The notes beneath the pieces are model-generated. The model saw only the letters and a list, made by a program, of their open reading frames with translations. It ran no database searches and had not been told where the DNA came from. 34,239 nucleotides of DNA from Clostridium sp. 1001270J_160509_D11 (GTDB taxonomy: Bacteria; Bacillota; Clostridia; Peptostreptococcales; Peptostreptococcaceae): NCBI RefSeq assembly GCF_015667935.1, contig NZ_JADPET010000011.1, forward strand, positions 1-34,239, in the 5' to 3' direction. The position numbers and the translations under genes were made by a program. Shown here in pieces: positions 16,894 through 25,800 of the stretch (position 1 is the stretch's first letter; every line of letters begins with the position of its first letter).

Positions 16894-17877
16894 CTATTTC
16901 TTCTTCACCAAGTCTATTTCCTCCCCATAGGTACTTATAATATATAATTTTTCTCCGTCAAATTTATATATATCTAAAATTTTATATTCTTGATCTTCAT
17001 CCCCATTATTTACTCCTAATCCACTTCCATATTCTAAACATAAATATTTATCTCCATTTAAATTTTTTATAAATAAATTTGCGTTAGCTTCATATTTATT
17101 AGTTAAAAACATTTCATATGTCACATAATCTCCTGGTTCTTGTGAATTATTAAAACAGTATATTGGTACACAATTTACATCATTATCATTTACTGTGTAA
17201 ACTTCTATAGCTAAATTTTGATTTTCAACTCTAGAAACTATCATTTCATCAGTTCCATTGTTATCTAAATCATCATATATTATTCTTATTATTCCGCCAT
17301 AACCTGAACTAATTATATTATTTGAACTTTCAGTAAGAGAATAGTTAAACTTTGTATTTGAAATCATACCATACTCTGCTTTTAATTCATCTTCCAATGA
17401 TTTATATAAGTCCTTAGATAAATCTGTACCGTTTTGTAATGTATCTATATTTGTTTCAGAATTATCATTATTAGCCAAGTTTGTATTGTTTTGCTCTGGT
17501 GTTGGTGGCAATACATCTTTACCAGTTTCCTTTATATATTCATTTCGTATTGCCTCATATCTTTGTTTAATTGCCTCTATATCAGATACATTAAGCATTG
17601 CATTACTCGCAACATTGTATATGTTTTGTGCAGCATCTTCTTTATTTTGCTTTTTATACGTATCCATAAGACCTACATAGGCCCTGTCTTTCTTCTTATC
17701 AATAGTTATAGCCTTATTAAATGCCAGTACTGCTTCTTCATATTTATCAGTTTCTAAAAGTTTATATCCGTAATTTACTTGTTTGTTATATTTCCCAAAG
17801 TTGTCTTTTAATACTATCATACCAACACCAACTATCGTTATAATAGTGAACAAAACTAATAATTTTGTTTTCAACAC
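16894..17877 (-). CDS. Membrane-anchored TPR protein with extracytoplasmic domain (frameshifted 3' end)
   Basis: A 327-residue ORF. It has an N-terminal membrane helix (about 5-24), a TPR pair (about 32-95: YGYKLLETDKYEEAVLAFNK), a polar Asn/Thr linker (about 125-150) and an outer domain (about 155-310). That domain, with DLDNNGTDEMIV and AIEVYTV strands, is shared with the lipoprotein at 10072-11046. The start is GTG at 17877 or TTG at 17874, both behind GGGGGAG. The native end lies in a shifted frame (16619-16926). It sits between the PP2C phosphatase and kinase genes, so it is probably an envelope partner of the kinase; both carry TPRs on the outer face. Confidence 0.82.
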   Translation of the reverse strand: MLKTKLLVLFTIITIVGVGMIVLKDNFGKYNKQVNYGYKLLETDKYEEAVLAFNKAITIDKKKDRAYVGLMDTYKKQNKEDAAQNIYNVASNAMLNVSDIEAIKQRYEAIRNEYIKETGKDVLPPTPEQNNTNLANNDNSETNIDTLQNGTDLSKDLYKSLEDELKAEYGMISNTKFNYSLTESSNNIISSGYGGIIRIIYDDLDNNGTDEMIVSRVENQNLAIEVYTVNDNDVNCVPIYCFNNSQEPGDYVTYEMFLTNKYEANANLFIKNLNGDKYLCLEYGSGLGVNNGDEDQEYKILDIYKFDGEKLYIISTYGEEIDLVKKK

Positions 17878-17902
17878 TTCTCCCCCTTTATAGTTTTATA
17901 AT

Positions 17903-18799
17903 TTAATACAATAAATTTATGCCTATGATAGTTATTACTAAAAAAGTTAAAAGCAATATACATCTAATAACTTTATTTGCTTTTTCATTTTTACTGCCTT
18001 CTATTTCTATTAAAAGTGCAGTTATATTATCTATTCCACCCTTTAATAGTGAATTATCTACAATAAAACTAACAGCATTATCTGTAGTACTACTATTTCT
18101 TATTATATTTTCAATTTCATTATCATTTAATAAATCTGATACACCATCACTACAAATTAAAAATCTATCTCCTTTATTTATTCTAAACAGTATCTTATAT
18201 GGTGATATATTTCCATTTTGTGTTGATATACCTAAATATTGAGTTAATATATTTTTTGAGGGACTACTTTTCATTTCATCTTTGCTTATAATTCCTGATT
18301 TATAAAGCATCTGTGCTTTTGTATGGTCTTTAGATAGTTGTATAATTTCATATTTTGAAATAAAATAAATTCTACTATCACCTAAATTATATATATACAT
18401 ATAATCTTCATATATAATTATTAATGCCATTGTAGTTCCTATGCAGTCTTTGTTTAATTTTGATGTAACTTCACAAATTCTTTCATTAACATCCTCTATA
18501 TATTCATCTATATGTTTCTCTATAGTTATTCTTCCTGAATAATTGAATACTTCTTTTTGATATTTTGAAAGTATTTTAACAGCAATATAAGATGCAATTT
18601 CTCCTAAGTCTCCTCCACCCATGCCGTCGCATACTGCATAAACCTGTATTTTATCATTAGTATTTATATTGAAAAATAAATTCTTTTTTTCATTTGGGTC
18701 TTCTTTAAATTCTCCATTTAAATAGAAGTTATCTTCATTATTTTTTCTTTTATTTCCTTTATGGCACCCTACAGATGCCGAAATATTAAACATTCTCAT
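17903..18799 (-). CDS. PP2C-family Ser/Thr protein phosphatase with C-terminal membrane helix
   Basis: A 298-residue PPM/PP2C phosphatase (PrpC/Stp1 type). Metal and catalytic motifs are present: NNEDN (20-24), VCDGMGGG (56-63, D58), GTTM (121-124), LGDSR (139-143), CSDG (216-219) and the final DNIT (257-260). A hydrophobic helix at about 278-297 makes it tail-anchored, which is unusual since PrpC and Stp1 are soluble. Its expected substrates are the operon kinase (15000-16580) and whatever proteins that kinase marks for the FHA domains of EssC and the 177-residue FHA protein. It lies 63 bp after a WXG100 gene and 25 bp before the membrane TPR gene. Confidence 0.94.
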   Translation of the reverse strand: MRMFNISASVGCHKGNKRKNNEDNFYLNGEFKEDPNEKKNLFFNINTNDKIQVYAVCDGMGGGDLGEIASYIAVKILSKYQKEVFNYSGRITIEKHIDEYIEDVNERICEVTSKLNKDCIGTTMALIIIYEDYMYIYNLGDSRIYFISKYEIIQLSKDHTKAQMLYKSGIISKDEMKSSPSKNILTQYLGISTQNGNISPYKILFRINKGDRFLICSDGVSDLLNDNEIENIIRNSSTTDNAVSFIVDNSLLKGGIDNITALLIEIEGSKNEKANKVIRCILLLTFLVITIIGINLLY

Positions 18800-18862
18800 A
18801 CTATCATTCCTTAAAATAGAGTCATTATTATAAAAAATAATAACAACCCTATTATTTAAATA

Positions 18863-19159
18863 TTAGTTAGAAGATATGGAGCTAGCCATATCTTGATCAT
18901 TTTGTTCTACTTGTTGGGCTATATTTTCTATTAATGAACCTAGATTATCTACTACCTCTGGAAATTGTTTTAAACTTTCTTGTAATTCTTGATATTTAGC
19001 AAATAAGCTATCTTGTGCTGCACCATCAAATACACTTTCTAAATTTTCTATTTCAGAATTCAAATAATTTAAAATATCGTTTATTTCCTCTGCTTTAGCA
19101 TGGAAATTAGCCCCTGCTTGTTTCATCTCTGGTATGCTATACAATATTCTATCTGCCAT
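18863..19159 (-). CDS. WXG100-like protein with FDG in place of WxG
   Basis: A 98-residue helical-hairpin protein of the EsxA/ESAT-6 superfamily. The helix-turn-helix centre is SVFDGAAQDSL with F44-D45-G46, so the tryptophan is replaced by Phe. Helix 1 has the usual spacing (SIPEMKQAGANF start) and helix 2 ends with a polar tail (SSISSN) and no YxxxD/E signal. It may therefore need a partner, such as the 103-residue protein just upstream (19225-19536), to be exported. It has a strong GGGGGT ribosome binding site and is preceded by a perfect hairpin (19190-19213). Confidence 0.88.
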   Translation of the reverse strand: MADRILYSIPEMKQAGANFHAKAEEINDILNYLNSEIENLESVFDGAAQDSLFAKYQELQESLKQFPEVVDNLGSLIENIAQQVEQNDQDMASSISSN

Positions 19160-19189
19160 CTTTCTACCCCCTAAAAATATTTATTTTAA

Positions 19190-19213
19190 ATTATTAGATT
19201 TATATCTAATAAT
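19190..19213 (-). other. Intergenic hairpin between two WXG100 genes
   Basis: Perfect 10-bp AT-rich stem (19190-19199 with 19204-19213) and a 4-nt loop. It is not followed by a clean T-run, so it is more likely an mRNA processing or stability element than a terminator. Confidence 0.5.
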
Positions 19214-19224
19214 CTTTTACTATA

Positions 19225-19536
19225 TTACAGTTGTAATGATTTTAATGTTGTTTGAATTAACTCATCTAGTTTTTTATAGTCTTCCTGTGATGACTTTATG
19301 CATTCTTTAAAATGATTTAATATTTTTATGTGAAGTTCCATATTATATTTCCACTTATTATCGAAAGTATTAAAAAATTCCTCACTTGCAGCACTATCCC
19401 AGCCAGATGTTTTTAATATATCGATACTTTTATTTAGTTTATTTAAAGTTTCTTCAAATAAATCTATACTTTCTTGATATTTAGATATAGTATATTCAAA
19501 TGCATCAAAATTCACTTTTAATATTTTAGACATCAT
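19225..19536 (-). CDS. WXG100-family protein (WDS variant) with YxxxD signal
   Basis: A 103-residue helical hairpin protein. The turn reads SGWDSAASEEF with W46-D47-S48 (Ser for Gly), and near the C-terminus DYKKLDEL gives the type VII secretion motif YxxxD (Y87, D91). These features mark a secreted WXG100 subunit or chaperone. Two ATGs follow each other; the second (19533) is better spaced from GGGAGGGGG, so the true length may be 102. It lies between the TPR protein gene (9 bp gap) and the FDG-type WXG100 gene, with which it could form a heterodimer. Confidence 0.88.
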   Translation of the reverse strand: MMSKILKVNFDAFEYTISKYQESIDLFEETLNKLNKSIDILKTSGWDSAASEEFFNTFDNKWKYNMELHIKILNHFKECIKSSQEDYKKLDELIQTTLKSLQL

Positions 19537-19545
19537 GCCCCCTCC

Positions 19546-20826
19546 CTAAATTCCAAATTTATTAAGTATTTCACTTTTATCCACAGCTAACTTTTTATCA
19601 CTTTGTGATTTTTCAATATCTCCCATAGCTTCGTATATCTGCGCTCTCAATAAATAAGCTTCTCCAATATTATCAGATATAGCCAGAATATAATTAGCCA
19701 TTTCCAATGCTCTTTCATAATTCTCTAATTCTTTATATATAATTCCTCTATAGATAATTAAGTCCAAGTTATCTGGATAGTCTAAACTTCCTTGTCTTAA
19801 AATACCAACTGTATTTTCATAATAATCTTTACAAGAGTTTTGACCATAAAGCGCTTTTATTACTTGACCTTTTAGGAAAAGAGCTGAATAATAATATATT
19901 CCTTCATTTTTATATTCAATTATTTCATCTATATATTTTTGTGCATTTAAATAATCATTTTCACTTATATAGATCATAATTAAATAAAATGAGCTATCTT
20001 CATTAAATTCATCTTTATTTAAGTCAATTATTTGTTTTAGTGTATTTTTAGCTTTTTGTACTTCATTTTGTGATAAGTAAATCTTAGCTTTTTCATTTAA
20101 TACAATTTTACTGTTATTATTTTTAAATACAGTTTCTAAAATCTCCAATGCTTCTTGTATTTTTTGTTGTTCCTCAAACAAAATCACCTTATCGAATAAA
20201 AATCCTTCATCTTCAGGAAACATTGCCATTGCACTTTGTAGAATTTGCTGTGCTTCTTGGAGTCTGTTGTTTTCTATTAATATTAAAAATTTTAAATGAT
20301 ATCCTTCAAATAAATCGGGATTTATTTGTATAAATAAGTCTAAGTTTTCTAATGCCTCTTCAATTTTGTCCATTCCTATTAATATTTCTATCTTTCTCAA
20401 CATAATATCAGCTCTAAATTTATCTTTTGACAAAGCCTTATTATAGTATTTTAATGCTTTATAGTAATCTTCATTTTCTTCACATATAATTGCATAATTT
20501 ATAAAAATATCTATATCTGAAAATCCTAAACTAATCGCTTTTAAGTATGCTTCCTTGCCATCTTGTTGATTACCTTGTAAAAATTTAATATTACCTAGAT
20601 AGAAATATGCCTTTGCATTATCTTTATCTATCAATAATATATTATTTAAACATTCCTCTGCACTTATAAAGTCTTCTAGCATTATATATGATTCACTTAA
20701 CCCAAAATATATATCTATATCCATTGGATTTTGTTTTTGTGCCTCTTTATACTTATTTATAGATTCTCTATAATTTCCTACACTATAAAGTACTTTAGCT
20801 TGATTTATATATTCTTGTGTTATCAC
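19546..20826 (-). CDS. Cytosolic TPR-repeat protein
   Basis: A 426-residue protein made almost entirely of tetratricopeptide repeats (about ten to eleven). Clear examples are AKVLYSVGNYRESINKYKEA, AKAYFYLGNIKFLQGN and ALKYYNKALSKD. It has no signal peptide or membrane helix, so it should be a cytosolic scaffold. The start is GTG after GGGGGG. It lies between the probable large substrate and two WXG100 genes, so a chaperone or targeting role for substrates is an attractive inference, but the sequence does not prove it. Confidence 0.85.
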   Translation of the reverse strand: MITQEYINQAKVLYSVGNYRESINKYKEAQKQNPMDIDIYFGLSESYIMLEDFISAEECLNNILLIDKDNAKAYFYLGNIKFLQGNQQDGKEAYLKAISLGFSDIDIFINYAIICEENEDYYKALKYYNKALSKDKFRADIMLRKIEILIGMDKIEEALENLDLFIQINPDLFEGYHLKFLILIENNRLQEAQQILQSAMAMFPEDEGFLFDKVILFEEQQKIQEALEILETVFKNNNSKIVLNEKAKIYLSQNEVQKAKNTLKQIIDLNKDEFNEDSSFYLIMIYISENDYLNAQKYIDEIIEYKNEGIYYYSALFLKGQVIKALYGQNSCKDYYENTVGILRQGSLDYPDNLDLIIYRGIIYKELENYERALEMANYILAISDNIGEAYLLRAQIYEAMGDIEKSQSDKKLAVDKSEILNKFGI

Positions 20827-20858
20827 TATATTCCCCCCTTAGAATATTTTAAGTTTTT

Positions 20859-22160
20859 CTATGTTCCAAAATTATATAACTTATATCTATTTAAACTTGT
20901 GTTAGCTTGAGGATTTAAGTTTATATACCTAATGTTTGGAATATTGTGCAATGGGATATTTAAATTATTTATAATGTGATTTTTTGATTTTTTAGCGGAA
21001 AAATAATCATCTTTATATGACTTTATAGAGCTTATTACTTCACCTATTGGATTAACTTTCATAGTTATAGTGCCTATATCTCTACTCATATTTGAAATTT
21101 TATTTAAAGTATTTATATCGTCTATACCTATTCCCTGACTAAATCTTTTTATTAAATTAGTGGATTTATCTAATTTTGTTAAATCATCTTTATTAAATGG
21201 TTTTGTACTGATTAGATTTTTATAAAATGAAATATTTTTGTCATATGCCTTAATTTCACTTATTTTATTTTTAGTAAAGTCTTTTAAATTTTTAAATAAA
21301 AAATATGAACTTATAACTTGTGTAGTTCCTCTTCCTATTTTTTCACCTATTTCTCTATTACCGATTGTTGCTGATGTGACTTTTCCACCTATATACTCAC
21401 TTGCATTTATATGATCTTTGTTGTCTATTTTATCGGCTTTAGCGTTGTTTTTAGTAGTATTAAATTCTTTTAATGCTTTTACATCATAAATATATTTTGT
21501 TATTCCTTTATATCCTAACCATATAGTAGCGGCGATTCCACCTAGTGCAGCTATTATCCATGCTCCAGAACCAACTGCAGCTGCTATTAATAGAGTTGCT
21601 GCTGCTACAGTTGTAACGCCATCTTTTAAGATGTTAATCCAGTACTTTCCGCCCTTTTCATAATAAAAATCTTTTATATTGTATTTTAAGTTTCTAAAAT
21701 TAATATTTATCGCCTCTCTGAATTGTTCTGTAGTGCATCCTGTTATTAATTTAGTTATAAACTCCAATTTATTTATAGGGTTATATTTACTTTGATTTAA
21801 ATATACTAGTATATGTGTTCCTATACCTGTTTTTATGTTATTTTTAACCTTAAAATATTTACTATCTTGTTTAATTCTTTTCGCTACTTTTCTATCAGTG
21901 TTTAGTACTTCATTTTCTAGTTCATCTATCTTTTGTTTAAATATAGTCATTTTTTCTTTTTTATTTATACATTCATTAATTCTATTTTTTATCTGCAGAT
22001 TAGCTTGATTCAAATTTCCAGTATTGAGAGTATCTAATTCATCTAACTTTTTTCGAAATCCTTCTAATTGATTTATTCTTTTATTATATCTATCTGCTGC
22101 TTTTTTAGCTGTATTAGATAAACCATTTAGCTTTGAATAATTTATTATCATCTCTCCCAT
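20859..22160 (-). CDS. Probable large type VII secretion substrate (LXG-like architecture)
   Basis: A 433-residue protein without a signal peptide. The N-terminal ~110 residues are a long charged coiled coil (NTAKKAADRYNKRINQLEGF...). The middle has a Gly/Ala-rich hydrophobic stretch (about 185-222: VAAATLLIAAAVGSG, IAALGGIAATIWLG) of the kind seen in polymorphic toxins and channel formers. The rest is polar and helical. No toxin domain is recognisable. The ATG overlaps the stop of the 106-residue upstream gene (TAATG), using a GGAGG inside that gene, so the two are coupled. LXG effectors commonly follow a small helical partner gene, which is the basis of this call. A structural component of the machine is the alternative. 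Confidence 0.6.
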   Translation of the reverse strand: MGEMIINYSKLNGLSNTAKKAADRYNKRINQLEGFRKKLDELDTLNTGNLNQANLQIKNRINECINKKEKMTIFKQKIDELENEVLNTDRKVAKRIKQDSKYFKVKNNIKTGIGTHILVYLNQSKYNPINKLEFITKLITGCTTEQFREAININFRNLKYNIKDFYYEKGGKYWINILKDGVTTVAAATLLIAAAVGSGAWIIAALGGIAATIWLGYKGITKYIYDVKALKEFNTTKNNAKADKIDNKDHINASEYIGGKVTSATIGNREIGEKIGRGTTQVISSYFLFKNLKDFTKNKISEIKAYDKNISFYKNLISTKPFNKDDLTKLDKSTNLIKRFSQGIGIDDINTLNKISNMSRDIGTITMKVNPIGEVISSIKSYKDDYFSAKKSKNHIINNLNIPLHNIPNIRYINLNPQANTSLNRYKLYNFGT

Positions 22161-22480
22161 TAGATAAGCCCTCCAAATAAGTTATTAAACCTTTCTTTGT
22201 TTTCAATTTCCTCTTGTTGAACTTTTTCATAAAGTCTATTAAGTTCATTTTCTATGCTGTTATTTGCTTCTATCAAAAAATCATCTATATATGGATATTT
22301 TTCATAATATTCATATACTATATCTTCAATTGAGATATTAACTGTAGATTTTAACGAATCTATACAATCCTCTTTCAAATCATCTATTTTATAATTTATA
22401 TCATTGACAAAATTATCTTTTTCCATAATCTTATTTTGTAATCTTTTTAATTCTTTATATTTATGCTTTAAATTACTCAT
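22160..22480 (-). CDS. Small helical protein coupled to the probable effector (Lap/DUF5082-like role)
   Basis: A 106-residue, highly charged, predicted helical-hairpin protein with no WxG motif. A YEYYE...YPYIDD segment contains YxxxE/D-like spacings. It overlaps the 433-residue gene by TAATG. In Bacillota type VII loci, small helical LXG-associated proteins are encoded directly before the effector and bind its N-terminal coil for targeting. Position, size and composition fit that role, but the family itself is not identified. It has a GGGGGAG ribosome binding site and lies 60 bp after a WXG100 gene. Confidence 0.65.
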   Translation of the reverse strand: MSNLKHKYKELKRLQNKIMEKDNFVNDINYKIDDLKEDCIDSLKSTVNISIEDIVYEYYEKYPYIDDFLIEANNSIENELNRLYEKVQQEEIENKERFNNLFGGLI

Positions 22481-22540
22481 AATCTCCCCCTAAAATAAAT
22501 AAAATCATATTTAAACGTCTATACGTTATAATTAAATCCA

Positions 22541-22852
22541 CTATTTTTTTGAATTCGTAGAACTTTCAATTTGGCTTGAAACATCTGTATCAAATTCTTC
22601 ATATCTTAAAGCAATTTTCTCTAGCATCAATGCCATTTCTCTTAAATTATCTTCTTGGTCATTCAATTTAGTTTTTAATAAAACAAACTCGGCATGAAAG
22701 CCATTTTTGCCTTCTCCTTCCCACGAACTCTCTAATTCATCAGTTGCTCTAAATACTGTTTCTCTTGCAATTCTATATGTTTTTATGCTCTCTTTTAAAT
22801 CTGAAATAGTATTATAAAAATACTTTGTATCTATTTTCTTAACCTCTTTCAT
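22541..22852 (-). CDS. WXG100-family protein (canonical WEG)
   Basis: A 103-residue EsxA-like protein, the most canonical of the three in the locus. The turn is SSWEGEGKNGF with W44-E45-G46, and the C-terminal RYEEFDTD gives YxxxD (Y84, D88), the export signal of this family. It lies directly after essC (30 bp) with a GGGGGAG ribosome binding site, the usual partner position for the ATPase that recognises such signals. The tail (SSQIESSTNSKK) is polar and disordered. Confidence 0.92.
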   Translation of the reverse strand: MKEVKKIDTKYFYNTISDLKESIKTYRIARETVFRATDELESSWEGEGKNGFHAEFVLLKTKLNDQEDNLREMALMLEKIALRYEEFDTDVSSQIESSTNSKK

Positions 22853-22882
22853 CTAACTCCCCCAAACTAATAAATATATTTA

Positions 22883-25800
22883 CTAATCGTATTTTATTGT
22901 CTTTATTTTTGTATATTCTCCATTTTCAAGCAAATATCCATCCCCTAATGATATTGGTTTTGAAAATTCTCTAGATTGTTTCATGCTAACATCAAATAAT
23001 TTTAAATTAGTTAAATCTTCAAATATAATTGCCCTTTTGTTTTCTTTTATTTTTTTTAATATTTCTGGAGCATTATAAGATAGATTGCTATTTTCTATGT
23101 TTGTAAAAATTATAGACATTTTATAATTTTTAAAACTCTTTATCATATTCATAAATTTAGTATTAAGTTCTTTATTTTTACTTATTTCATTTATAAATTT
23201 ATTGTTATCTATTACTATTAAATACAGTGGTAATTTCTCTAATATTTCATTTTCATCCATATCTTCAATATTATCTTTATAAAAATCCTGTCTTTCTTCA
23301 AATTCATCATAAATATCGTCTACAATTATTTCTATATCAGATAAATCTAATGTATATTTTTCTACAAATCCATATTGTTTTGTTTGTGATAACTGGCGTT
23401 TAGAGCTATCTATTATGTATGCTTTTGTTTTGTTTAAAAATATTGTTTTATTTATTGTTGAAAGTATATTCATAATAAAATTTGTTTTTCCACTTTTGTC
23501 CCTTCCAACTACTGCAAATAAGCTATTTTCTAATAAATCAAAGTACACATATTCTATACTGTTGTAATCTATGCCTATTGGAATTTTATATTTATGTTTA
23601 AATAGATCCATTTCTTCTTCAAATAATTTATTAAAGTAAATAACTGGTGGCACTTGAGGTATTTTTTTAGCTTTTATATTTTTATAAGTTAAATTCGAGT
23701 GTTTTATTAATTCTTGTATATTTTTACTTCTGTCTAATTCTTTATCTCCTCTTACTGGAAGTGCAGTCTGAAACTCCAATATTCTTTTATCTAAAACTAT
23801 AAGACCTCTGCCTGGAGTATCTTTTAAATAAACTTGACTTCTACCAAGTAAATTAGAATATTCTGATTTGTCATTGCAATGAAGAGATATTTTTGTTGGA
23901 TAGTTAGATAACATTCTGCTATTTAATGAATTTGTCTGCATTCCTGTAACTATAAGGTTTATACCTACACTCTGACCCTCTCTTGATAACACCAATATTT
24001 CATTGTCATATCCTGGATAATATTCTCTAAATGCAGTTATATTATCTATTATTAAAATGATTTGTGGCATATCCCTAAATCCTGACTCAATATAATTTAA
24101 ATAAGTTCCAACCATATGTTTTAAAAATACTTGTTTTCTCTTTTCAATTTCTATCTTTAACATTCTAAGTAAGTTGTTTATTCTCTCTTCCTCAGAAGTA
24201 ATAGTTACACCACCGATTATTTTTGAATCTTCAAATATTCTAAGAGCCATATTTCCACAATCAATAATATATATATTTACATCTTTTGGCGTATATGTTT
24301 TAATCAAGTCACATAATATAGTTTCTAGTAATATTGTCTTTCCTGATAACGAAGAACCTATTATATATGTATTATTAGATAAGTTTATACTCAGTTCCTC
24401 TTGTATTTGATTATCTGGATCATCAAATATTCCTATTAAAACAGATATCCCCTTTTGTATATCTCTAAATGTATTTCTTAGGTCTTTTAAATAAATTATG
24501 TCATTAAGAGGCGGTAGGCATATTCCTTGTAATTTAGGTATATTATTTAAATCACAATAATCTTTTATTCTATCTACTATAGCTTCTAGCTGTGTTTTTC
24601 TATTTTCTTCATCCTTTTGTCTATTTGTATAAACTAATTTCTTTTTTCCCCATAAATTTATTTGATAAAGCTCAAATATATTTTTGTCATTTAAATCTCC
24701 ATTTGGTGTTTTCGCTCCACTATATGCTGATTGAAATAAATCGAACTTTTCGTTATTTCCGACTTGTAAATATGCTCTCCCCGGCTCAGTTATCTCAGCT
24801 GCAAGAGGGGTTTTTAATACTTCATTGCTGTCTTCTTTTGTCTGTACTTTTAGACAAAGTTTAAACTTAGAGTTACTCCATATTTGTGCATCAACTACAC
24901 CTGAAGGTTTTTGTGTAGCCAGTATTAGGTGTACCCCTAAACTACGACCTATTCTGGCTGCTGATATTAATTCTTTCATAAACTCTGGATATTCCATTTT
25001 TAATTCTGCAAATTCATCTACTATGATAATTAAATGTGGTAGCGGAGTTATGTCTTTATTTTGTCTGTATATTTCTATATATTCATCGATGTGGTTTACA
25101 TTTTGAAGTGCGAATAATTCCTGTCTCTTTTTTAACTCTGCTTTTATAGATTTTAATGACCTTTGTATTTCTCTTCCTTCTACATTAGTAATTGACCCAA
25201 TTAGATGAGGTAAGTTTTTTAATTGATTTACCATTCCTCCACCTTTAAAGTCTATTATTAAAAATCCTAACTCATAAGGATGATATAATGTGCTCGCTGA
25301 TAAAATATAACTTTGCAATACTTCACTTTTACCAGAACCTGTAGTTCCAGCTACTAATCCATGTGGTCCATCATATTTTTCATGCAAATCTAGATATATT
25401 TTTTTATTTTTCATTTTTATTCCTAAAGGTACAGCTATACTTTCATCAATTCTAGAACTTTGCCATCTCTCTTTTAAATCCAAATCCTTAGCATCCATTA
25501 TATTTAACAATTCATATAGTGTAATATTTTTTGTAAGTTCATTATCAAGACTTACTTCTTCTACAGATATTGCAGCCATTTTTATAGCAATTTCAAAAGC
25601 CTTTATAGAGCTTATTGGTTCATAAGCAAACTGTATCTTATTTTCACTACTTGTAGTTTTAAATATATAACCCTCATTTTTCTTTGGTGATAATTTGACT
25701 ATTTCTGCACATCCTTTTGGCAGCAATTCATAATAATGTTCAAAAAATACAAAAATAAATCCATAATCTTTAGCATTTTGTATATATTTTGATACTGGAT

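Noticed and set aside
20859..22160. Assignment of a specific toxin activity to the 433-residue protein
   Set aside because: No nuclease, NADase, lipid II phosphatase or other catalytic motif is visible in its C-terminal part.
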